From an uncultured Pirellula sp. (GTDB lineage: Bacteria > Planctomycetota > Planctomycetia > Pirellulales > Pirellulaceae), in contig CAILTZ010000651.1 of NCBI GenBank assembly GCA_903837255.1, positions 1 through 11,592 of the forward strand: 11,592 nt of DNA, in the 5' to 3' direction. This document shows, in pieces, positions 5,707 to 11,592 of this stretch; position 1 is the stretch's first letter; every line of letters starts with the position of its first letter. Position numbers and translations under genes: made by a program. The notes below the pieces were generated by a model. The model was given only the letters and a program-made list of their open reading frames with translations, made no database searches and was not told the DNA's origin.

Positions 5707-7170
5707 CTAGCAATCGACAACGTTGACAGCCAACCCGCCGAGCGAGGTTTCTTTGTACTTGGCTTGCATGTCCACGCCTGTCTGCCGCATCGTTTCGATG
5801 ACGCGGTCCAAAGAGACGAAATGCTTGCCGTCTCCGTAAAGGACCGCGAGCCTCGCGGCATTGATGGCCTTGGTCGCACCCATCGTATTGCGTTCGATGC
5901 ATGGAACCTGGACAAGTCCAGCGATTGGATCGCAGGTTAGTCCTAAATTGTGCTCCATGCCAATCTCGGCTGCGTTCTCGATCTGATCGATGGTTCCCCC
6001 CATGCAAGCGGCGAGTCCGGCGGCAGCCATCGAACAGGCCACCCCCACCTCGCCTTGGCACCCCATCTCGGCTGCCGACAGCGAGGCATTGCGTTTGTAA
6101 AGCAAGCCGATGGCTCCAGCGGTTTTTAGAAATCGATGCACCCCTTCGCGATCGGTGATGGTTCGATCGAAATCCGGATGCCCTGGGTCAGGGACGAGGT
6201 AGACATAATACCCAAGCACCGCTGGGATCACCCCTGCGGCACCGTTGGTCGGAGCCGTGACGACTTGGCCTCCGGCCGCGTTCTCTTCGTTGACAGCCAG
6301 AGCAAAAAGACTGACCCAATCGAGTTGCTGAAGCGGATCCTTGGGCTTCTCCTGGGCATGTTGCAAGAGCCATTGGCTAGGCAGCAACGGGGTTCCTCGG
6401 GTTAGCTTTTGGTAGATCGCTGGAGCTCGGCGACGGATATGCAGCGAGCCTGGCAAGATTCCTTGGGTCATGCATCCTCGATCGATACAAGCGGCCATGA
6501 CCGACCAGAGCCGATCGAGTTGCTCGGCGACTTGGTCGGCTCTTCGCTCGACCAGTTCGTTCGCATCGATGACCTCATCGATGCGAAGGTTGCTGGAGCG
6601 AGCCATTTCAATCAGCTCGGCGGCGGTCGTGAAGGGATACGGAGCGAGCTCTGGCTCTCTTGCGGTTTTATTCAAGGACTCTTTCAGCTCAGAGAGTCCC
6701 TGCTCGTCATAAACAAACCCACCCCCTGTCGAGTAATACCGCTTCGAAAACACAACTTGGCCCTGTGCATCGAGTACCGAAAACTGCATGGCATTAGGGT
6801 GGGCAGGCAGAGTCTGGTTTCGGAGCCAAACCAGATCCCGTTTTTCATCAAAAGGAATTCGGAGCTCTCCGGCAAGATTCAAGTGAGAACTCGCCCGCAG
6901 CGACTCGACGGTCTGACGAAGCGCTTCGACTTCGGTGCGGTCCGGCAGGCAACCGGCCAATCCGCAGAAGATCGCCGTGTCGGTGGCATGCCCAAGTCCG
7001 GTTAGTGCAAGGGACCCATAGAGTTCGACGCGAAGACGCGCCAAAACCGCTACAACCTGGGGTTGCTCGATCGTTTCCCTCGCGAATCGGCAAGCGGCAA
7101 TCATCGGTCCCACGGTGTGAGAACTCGACGGACCGACCCCAACCTTAAAAAGCTCAAAGATGCTGATCAT
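5707..7170 (-). CDS. sdaA: L-serine dehydratase (L-serine ammonia-lyase), iron-sulfur dependent, single chain
   Basis: It converts L-serine to pyruvate and ammonia with a [4Fe-4S] cluster, in the cytoplasm. The N-terminal beta domain opens with [22 protein letters not shown], a family hallmark. The C-terminal alpha domain contains [20 protein letters not shown], then the cluster ligands C371 (GCQGEVG), C413 (TCDPIAG) and C424 (PCIERN). Their spacing of 42 and 11 residues equals, as I recall it, that of the structurally known Legionella type 2 enzyme. The chain ends in a cysteine (C487); in the Legionella enzyme a C-terminal cysteine folds back into the active site to bind the cluster, and the same is expected here. 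Fused alpha and beta domains mark the single-chain type; the length is slightly above the roughly 455-residue E. coli form. It starts 28 nt after the pcrA stop and likely shares its transcript. No strong Shine-Dalgarno is visible (AGAGG, 13 nt away). Confidence 0.96.
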   Translation of the reverse strand: MISIFELFKVGVGPSSSHTVGPMIAACRFARETIEQPQVVAVLARLRVELYGSLALTGLGHATDTAIFCGLAGCLPDRTEVEALRQTVESLRASSHLNLAGELRIPFDEKRDLVWLRNQTLPAHPNAMQFSVLDAQGQVVFSKRYYSTGGGFVYDEQGLSELKESLNKTAREPELAPYPFTTAAELIEMARSSNLRIDEVIDANELVERRADQVAEQLDRLWSVMAACIDRGCMTQGILPGSLHIRRRAPAIYQKLTRGTPLLPSQWLLQHAQEKPKDPLQQLDWVSLFALAVNEENAAGGQVVTAPTNGAAGVIPAVLGYYVYLVPDPGHPDFDRTITDREGVHRFLKTAGAIGLLYKRNASLSAAEMGCQGEVGVACSMAAAGLAACMGGTIDQIENAAEIGMEHNLGLTCDPIAGLVQVPCIERNTMGATKAINAARLAVLYGDGKHFVSLDRVIETMRQTGVDMQAKYKETSLGGLAVNVVDC

Positions 7171-7198
7171 AAAATGGGTCCAACCTCTGGGTTCTTTA

Positions 7199-9568
7199 TC
7201 AAACGATATCGATCGGGGATTTGCTCAATTGAAAGCTTTTGATCTCGCCGCTATCGAACGTAATGCGAGCCATACGCTTGGGACCAAACCCATCGACCGA
7301 TACGACACTCCCTAGTCCGTACCTAGGATGCGAGATCCGAGTTCCGTTTTGAAAGTGATCGACGGGGGTGCCAGCAAGGGTGATCGAAGCTCCGATGCTC
7401 GAACCGTTCTTGATCTCCCGAATGGCTTGACGAATCTCGGGCGCAGGCTCTTGGCAGTACTCGTCAAAACCCTCCGGATCCGCAAATCGCTTGCCCAGAG
7501 TCTTCGATTTCTTATTTGCGGCAGGAGCTTGCTCGTCGATATCAAAGTCTTGGTCATACTGGACATCTTGATTGACTCCCCAGTCGTCGGAGTCGGAGAA
7601 ATCTCCAGCGTCTTGATCCCCCCAGGATAGATCGCGGGGGTTTGCCCGTGTGTAGTCAAGCATGGTCATCTCACCGCGTGGGAGTTCCATCAGGAACTGG
7701 CTTGGACAACCCATACGGCTATTGCCAAAGCCGCGGCTCGAGGCATTGCTGATTTGGAGGTCGCGTCGGGCTCTGGTGATCCCCACAAAGAACAGTCGGC
7801 GCTCCTCTTCGAGTTGCGCCGGATCGTTTTTGCTTCGGACGTGTGGCAACACATCCTGTTCTACGGCAACCACAAACACGTTGTCGAACTCGAGCCCCTT
7901 GGCCGAGTGAAGGGTCATGAGCGTAACGCGATTTTCATCTTTGATGTTGTCAGTGTCGCTTGCAAGGCTGATTTCTTCAAGGAATTGCTGCAAGCCGCCT
8001 CCTTCGCCCAGCAACGCATCTTTGTCTTGGGCATCGGAGAGCAATTCGCTGACGTTTTCTTTGACGCTCTCATCGGGAGCCTCGGACTTTTTACCAGAGA
8101 GATACTCGATGTAGTTGGTGGCTTCGAGCAAGTGCGTGAGCATCGCGACAATGGACTCTCCCGAAAGCTGGACCAGCTTTTCATAGATGTTCAGGAACTC
8201 ACGCGCTCCGGCCTGGGCTTTTTTGCTCAGCATTCCGTGATCGATGGCAGCCCGCAGTGCCACGAGCATCGGAATGTCGCGAGAGCGAGCCAGCTCGGTG
8301 ACACTCTGGAGGGCTTTGTCCCCTAGCCCTCGTGGAGGCAAATTGACGACTCGCTTAAAGGAGACATCGTCTTGGGGGTTGTTGACCAGTCTTAAGTAAG
8401 CGATCAGGTCACGGATTTCTTGACGCTGGTAGAAACGAAAACCACCGATGAGTTGGTAAGTGATACGACGGCGCATGAGCGATTGTTCAAAGAGCCGTGA
8501 GTGCGCATTGGTCCGATACAGGATCGCAAAGTCCTTAGGCTTGGCCGTCTCCTCGATGATTTGTTTTGCGATTTGATCGGCGATGTGTTCGGATTCATCT
8601 TTGGCAGATCCATACATGCACAAACGAACCTTCGAGCCGTCCGGACACGTCGGGATGAGCATCTTGGCCTTGCGATGAACGTTGCATGAGATCAACTGGT
8701 CGGCTGCCGAGAGGATTTGAGGCGTGCTGCGATAGTTCTCTTGCAATCGGACGACTGCCAGCTCGGGATAGTCCCGTTCGAAATTGAAAATGTTACCGAT
8801 GTCTGCACCGCGCCAACCGTAGATCGATTGGTCCGGATCGCCGGTGACATTGATGTTGGGATGGTCGATGGCCAAGCCCCGGACGATCAGGTACTGCGAG
8901 AGGTTTGTGTCTTGGTACTCATCGACCAGCACATAACGATGCTTGGAATCCAGGTCGGCTCGGAGGTCTTCGTTGGTCCTGAGGATAGTGGCCGTGTGCA
9001 TGAGCAGGTCGTCAAAGTCCACCGCGTTGTTGGCAAGCAAGTATTTTTGGTAGGCCGGATAAACCTTGCGGACCGCCATCTCGAGGGCTCCTCGGGCCGG
9101 GTCGCTGAGCATCTCGGGGGTGATCGCGCGATTCTTCAGGTTGCCAATGCCGCGGGCGATGTCAGCGTATTTCAGATGGCTTAGCGACACACCGCTGAGT
9201 GTGATCGCCTCCTCGAGGGCCTTCTTGGCATCATCGACATCAAAGATCGTGTAGTTGTCTTTCAGGCCGATCAGGTTTCCGTAGTAGCGAAGGAATCGTG
9301 CACAGTAGCCGTGAAAGGTCCCCATCCAAATCGGATTATCGCCAACGATCTTCGCCACCCGCTGCTTCATCTCCTTGGCAGCTTTGTTGGTGAACGTCAA
9401 AGCCAGAATCGAATACGGCGAGATACCTTGCTCTAATAGATACGCGATTCGGTGGGTCACGACCCGCGTTTTGCCCGTGCCCGGACCTGCCAGAGTCAGC
9501 AGAGGTCCATCGACATGCGTGACGGCCTTGTGCTGGGCTTCGTTCAATCCATCCAAGATCTGATTCAT
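7199..9568 (-). CDS. pcrA: ATP-dependent 3'-5' DNA helicase PcrA/UvrD (SF1A), 789 aa
   Basis: The start is set at ATG 9568 because MNQILDGLNEAQHKAV is the usual N-terminus (Q12 is the Q-motif glutamine) and an AGGAGG lies upstream; the in-frame ATG at 9628 adds 20 atypical residues. Helicase motifs in order: Walker A AGPGTGKT (27-34), Ia TFTNKAAKEM, Walker B DEYQDT (216-221), III GDPDQSIYGWRGAD, IV ENYRST, V TLHSAKGLEFD, VI FFVGITRAR. All key residues look intact. After motif VI comes an acidic linker (DFSDSDDWGVNQ...DIDEQ), then from about residue 738 a Tudor-like domain (NGTRISHPRYGLGSVVSVDG), the part that contacts RNA polymerase in PcrA/UvrD. Known roles are nucleotide excision repair, removal of recombinase filaments, and transcription-coupled repair. 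PcrA and UvrD are hard to tell apart by sequence alone. It is divergent from the ATPase gene and is followed by sdaA. Confidence 0.96.
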   Translation of the reverse strand: MNQILDGLNEAQHKAVTHVDGPLLTLAGPGTGKTRVVTHRIAYLLEQGISPYSILALTFTNKAAKEMKQRVAKIVGDNPIWMGTFHGYCARFLRYYGNLIGLKDNYTIFDVDDAKKALEEAITLSGVSLSHLKYADIARGIGNLKNRAITPEMLSDPARGALEMAVRKVYPAYQKYLLANNAVDFDDLLMHTATILRTNEDLRADLDSKHRYVLVDEYQDTNLSQYLIVRGLAIDHPNINVTGDPDQSIYGWRGADIGNIFNFERDYPELAVVRLQENYRSTPQILSAADQLISCNVHRKAKMLIPTCPDGSKVRLCMYGSAKDESEHIADQIAKQIIEETAKPKDFAILYRTNAHSRLFEQSLMRRRITYQLIGGFRFYQRQEIRDLIAYLRLVNNPQDDVSFKRVVNLPPRGLGDKALQSVTELARSRDIPMLVALRAAIDHGMLSKKAQAGAREFLNIYEKLVQLSGESIVAMLTHLLEATNYIEYLSGKKSEAPDESVKENVSELLSDAQDKDALLGEGGGLQQFLEEISLASDTDNIKDENRVTLMTLHSAKGLEFDNVFVVAVEQDVLPHVRSKNDPAQLEEERRLFFVGITRARRDLQISNASSRGFGNSRMGCPSQFLMELPRGEMTMLDYTRANPRDLSWGDQDAGDFSDSDDWGVNQDVQYDQDFDIDEQAPAANKKSKTLGKRFADPEGFDEYCQEPAPEIRQAIREIKNGSSIGASITLAGTPVDHFQNGTRISHPRYGLGSVVSVDGFGPKRMARITFDSGEIKSFQLSKSPIDIV

Positions 9569-9579
9569 GCAGAAATAAG

Positions 9580-9585
9580 CCTCCT
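9580..9585 (-). promoter_or_regulatory. Ribosome binding site for pcrA deciding the start at 9568
   Basis: AGGAGG on the minus strand (CCTCCT on plus) lies 11 nt before ATG 9568. The spacing is slightly long, but the match is full and the alternative ATG at 9628 has no such site. Confidence 0.6.
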
Positions 9586-9785
9586 GCTCGGTTCCCGAGC
9601 GTTTGCGGTTCGGACCGCTTGGGATCATGACATGTTGTGCATTATCCGCTAGGGGGTTGATTCTTCCAAGTGCTCAGCGGAATTCCTGCGATTTCGCTTG
9701 ACCGATCCACTAAGATGCCAGTGGGGAATTGTGCCGAAATACTAGCTTTACCCCGTTGAAACCTCGAACCCCTTGGACATTTTTG
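9586..9785. other. Divergent pcrA / AAA+ ATPase intergenic region
   Basis: About 200 bases expected to carry promoters for both directions. A TTGACC at 9698-9703 (+) is a fair -35 but has no convincing -10 at 16-18 nt. An AATACT-like -10 near 9739-9744 (+) has no partner -35. No operator-like inverted repeat stood out. The frame of the ATPase is open back to a TTG at 9729, but that extension ([18 protein letters not shown]) is not family-like. Confidence 0.35.
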
Positions 9786-11225
9786 ATGACGCAACAGGAA
9801 TCCCAGCTTTCTCATCAGCAAAAACGCCCCGCGACCCTCGCCGAGCTCATCGCAAGCGGTTGGCGTTCTCGAAGCGTCAAGGAAGAGATCCGAGAGAATT
9901 TTCTTCGAGCCCTGGAATCCGGCGAAGAACTTTTTCCAGGAATTATCGGCTACCAGGACACGGTCTTGCCGGAACTCAATATCGCTCTGCTTGCCGGGCA
10001 CGATCTTTTGTTTTTGGGTGAAAAGGGGCAAGCCAAGAGTCGGCTGATGCGAACCTTAGTCCGGTTCCTCGATGAATACGTTCCCTACCTAGAGATCGAA
10101 GATGTGCCGGTCCATGAGGATCCCCTGCGACCGATCACCCAACAGGCTAAGAAATTCCTCCAGACCCACAAGCCCGAAGAGACCCCGATCGGTTGGTGGC
10201 ACAGACAGGATCGCTACGTCGAACGACTCGCCCCGGGTACCAAATTCGCCGACATCATCGGCGAGATCGATCCGTCGAAACTCACCGGTGGGGTGAGCAT
10301 GAGTTCGGAGTCGGCATTGCACTTTGGCCTGATCCCGCGGATGCATCGAGGAATCTTTGCCATGAACGAGCTCCCGGAACTCGATGAGCTGGTCCAAGTC
10401 GGCTTGTTCAACATCCTCGAAGAGCGCGACGTTCAGATTCGAGGCTATCCGGTCCGCTTCGACTTGGACATCTTCATCCTCTTCTCGGCCAACCCGAGCA
10501 CCTACAACCGCAGCGGCAAAGTCATCCCGCAGCTTAAGGACCGGATCGGTTCGTTGATCCAGACCCACTATCCCAAGGAAAGAGAGCAGGGGATCGAGAT
10601 CCTAATGCAGGAGTCCGCGATCGATTTGGGTGGCAAGTACCCCGTGCAGATCCCTTATTTTATGATGGAGATCATCGAAGAGATCACCTCTCAAGCCCGA
10701 TCGAGCAAGTATGTCGACCAAGCTTCCGGGGTTTCAGCGAGATTTTCTTTGGCGAATTTTCGCACAATGGTGGCATCGGCAAGGCACCGCGCGGTAGTGC
10801 TCGGGGAACCCCTTGCGGTACCTCGCATCAGCGACCTAGGGCACTTGGCCACCTCGTCGCTGGGCAAACTCGAGCTGGATCTGATGGGTTCGCATCAGAT
10901 GTCCGAGCGCAAGGTCCTCGACGCGATCATCGCCAGCGCCATCAAAGTCGTCTTTGAGAAGTACGTTCAGGAGTACGGGTTGTCTCAAATCGCGGAGATA
11001 TTCAACAAGGGAGTGAGAATCGAGGTCGGTGATTTGCTCCCTAGTGAAGCTTATGCCGAGCGGCTCAAGCATGTGCCGCCGGTTTGGAACACTGCCTTTG
11101 AGGTCAACGCGTCGGAGCATCCAGCCATCCGGGCCTCATGCGTTGAGTTTGTTCTCTCGGGGTTGTATGCCATGGACAAGATCAGTCGTGCCAGCAAGCA
11201 CGGCAAGGTACAGTACGAGACTTAA
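9786..11225 (+). CDS. AAA+ ATPase of the magnesium-chelatase ChlI/MoxR-like group, 479 aa
   Basis: The start chosen is ATG 9786 (MTQQESQ); the TTG at 9729 is possible but unsupported by a ribosome binding site. After a helical N-terminus, the AAA+ core begins at [20 protein letters not shown]. Walker A is G78-EKGQAK-S85. A segment typical of the ChlI-like insertion follows ([20 protein letters not shown]). Walker B reads GIFAM-N194-E195, with Asn where Asp is usual; E195 remains for hydrolysis. Sensor 1 is FSANP (N236), and R253 in LKDRIGSLI is the likely arginine finger. Planctomycete genomes carry many proteins annotated 'magnesium chelatase' with this layout; a role in chlorophyll synthesis is very unlikely here. 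ChlI/MoxR proteins usually work as hexameric remodelling motors with a von Willebrand A partner, but none is visible in this window. Cytoplasmic; specific client unknown. Confidence 0.9.
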   Translation: MTQQESQLSHQQKRPATLAELIASGWRSRSVKEEIRENFLRALESGEELFPGIIGYQDTVLPELNIALLAGHDLLFLGEKGQAKSRLMRTLVRFLDEYVPYLEIEDVPVHEDPLRPITQQAKKFLQTHKPEETPIGWWHRQDRYVERLAPGTKFADIIGEIDPSKLTGGVSMSSESALHFGLIPRMHRGIFAMNELPELDELVQVGLFNILEERDVQIRGYPVRFDLDIFILFSANPSTYNRSGKVIPQLKDRIGSLIQTHYPKEREQGIEILMQESAIDLGGKYPVQIPYFMMEIIEEITSQARSSKYVDQASGVSARFSLANFRTMVASARHRAVVLGEPLAVPRISDLGHLATSSLGKLELDLMGSHQMSERKVLDAIIASAIKVVFEKYVQEYGLSQIAEIFNKGVRIEVGDLLPSEAYAERLKHVPPVWNTAFEVNASEHPAIRASCVEFVLSGLYAMDKISRASKHGKVQYET

Positions 11226-11298
11226 AGGCAAACTCTTTTGAGCCTTGGACGCCCGGGACCGATGGCTTGCGCTCAGCCTAAGCGATGTTTTGCCCGCT
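11226..11298. other. Spacer between ATPase stop and hairpin cluster
   Basis: The sequence just after the ATPase stop can form a small imperfect hairpin (AAGGC...CTC-TTTT-GAG...CCTT, about 11225-11247) but has no T run after it, so it is a weak terminator candidate. A tiny frame from ATG 11262 encodes only 12 residues and is not called. Confidence 0.3.
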
Positions 11299-11458
11299 AG
11301 GCCTGGGGGCCTTGATGCTGGCCCAACTGGGGTTGTCTGGTTTTACCCCGGAGGGCTGCCCAAGAACTGACGGCGTGCATGAACCGCTGGACTTGGGATC
11401 TCGCGCTGGAGTTCTTTTTGCCGACCGGCTGGCCTCGCTTGAAACAAGCGAGGCCAGC
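11299..11458. ncRNA. Candidate structured non-coding element: four consecutive hairpins
   Basis: Four non-overlapping stem-loops follow each other in about 160 nt. H1 11299-11312: AGGCC/GGCCT, 4-nt loop. H2 11320-11357: two-tier stem GGCCC/GGGCT (one G-U) enclosing GGGGT/ACCCC, 11-nt loop. H3 11359-11397: CCCAAG/CTTGGG enclosing CGGCG/CGCTG (one G-U), 9-nt loop. H4 11428-11458: perfect 14-bp stem with AAA loop. No convincing gene covers the region; open frames in both strands look like chance. It may be a structured RNA, a 3' UTR element of the ATPase mRNA, or part of a dispersed repeat. It matches no RNA family I can recognise, strand is undetermined, and pairing was done by eye without energy calculation. 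Confidence 0.35.
11428..11458. repeat. Perfect inverted repeat (14-bp stem, AAA loop)
   Basis: GCTGGCCTCGCTTG and its exact complement CAAGCGAGGCCAGC are separated by AAA. No T run follows on either strand, so it is not a canonical terminator. The stem can be lengthened across a bulge by pairing ACCG (11424-11427) with CGGT (11467-11470). The latter belongs to another perfect 10-bp palindrome, GGACCGGTCC at 11463-11472. Confidence 0.85.
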
Positions 11459-11472
11459 ATTAGGACCGGTCC

Positions 11473-11592
11473 ATCTAAATAGACCCACAGGATTTCAGGT
11501 GCGCGATGTGACCAGAACCATCGTATGCTGCATGCCCTCAAAGTAGTTGTCAATGAACCTCAGCCATTCACACGCAAGGCAGGCCACCACCC
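11473..11592. other. Right-edge stretch without recognised features
   Basis: I see no convincing reading frame, promoter or hairpin in this last stretch. It may be the upstream region of a gene outside the window. Confidence 0.3.

Noticed and set aside
6409..7005. 198-aa plus-strand frame opposite serine dehydratase
   Set aside because: Antisense to an enzyme with all catalytic cysteines; no motif or start signal of its own.
7754..9184. Long plus-strand frames (190 and 155 aa) opposite pcrA
   Set aside because: Helicase motifs on the minus strand account for the bases; the plus-strand proteins lack any family features.
9569..9628. 20-residue extension of PcrA from ATG 9628
   Set aside because: The sequence is atypical for the family, and an AGGAGG precedes the ATG at 9568.
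11278..11553. 91-aa minus-strand frame and overlapping short frames in the right-end region
   Set aside because: Low-complexity Ser/Pro/Arg composition, no ribosome binding site, and its open state is compatible with the hairpin-rich base composition. A homology search could overturn this.
1..11592. CRISPR arrays, insertion sequences, tRNA and rRNA genes
   Set aside because: I looked for regularly spaced repeats, terminal inverted repeats with transposase and conserved RNA motifs and found none.

Overview
The window looks like chromosomal DNA of a planctomycete (Pirellulales/Rhodopirellula type). The evidence is the mix of families: a DUF1080 (3-keto-disaccharide hydrolase) protein next to a Gfo/Idh/MocA oxidoreductase, a VCPO-like vanadium haloperoxidase, a small 'KRGRKPG' regulator of a kind I know from planctomycetes, and short secreted proteins. 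GC looks moderate, and Shine-Dalgarno sites are present before some genes but missing before many. No taxonomic search was possible, so this is inference from gene content.

Layout. (1) 2-1192 (+): 3' part of a vanadium-dependent haloperoxidase whose start lies left of the window. (2) 1351-1653 (-): a 100-aa secreted cysteine-containing small protein, easily missed because its true start is internal to a longer open frame; a strong ribosome binding site fixes the start. (3) 1984-2340 (+): a 118-aa HTH/AT-hook-like protein with a TTG start, closed by a textbook terminator at 2399-2437. (4) 2477-5685 (+): a three-gene cluster of secreted DUF1080 protein, Gfo/Idh/MocA dehydrogenase, and a secreted HEATH-motif metallopeptidase-like protein with a C-terminal domain resembling the LecA (PA-IL) lectin fold. 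(5) Convergent to it, 9568-5707 (-): a PcrA/UvrD helicase followed 28 nt later by a single-chain iron-sulfur L-serine dehydratase. (6) 9786-11225 (+): a ChlI/MoxR-like AAA+ ATPase divergent from the helicase. (7) 11226-11592: no convincing gene, but a run of four consecutive hairpins (11299-11458) ending in a perfect 14-bp stem.

How the genes may work together. The 2477-5685 cluster is the clearest functional unit. A periplasmic DUF1080 protein and an NAD(P)-dependent sugar dehydrogenase fit the known 3-keto-glycoside route of glycan breakdown. The third gene adds an exported peptidase-like protein with a putative carbohydrate-binding domain and starts only 4 nt after the second, so it probably belongs to the same transcript. 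pcrA-sdaA are probably co-transcribed but have no evident shared pathway. The haloperoxidase, small secreted protein, HTH protein and ATPase are separate units.

The items most worth following up are the structured non-coding tract near the right end, the peptidase/LecA-like fusion within a glycan operon, the small secreted gene, the ATPase with Asn in Walker B, and the extended -10 box abutting the terminator at 2389-2437. I see no CRISPR array, insertion sequence, tRNA or rRNA.
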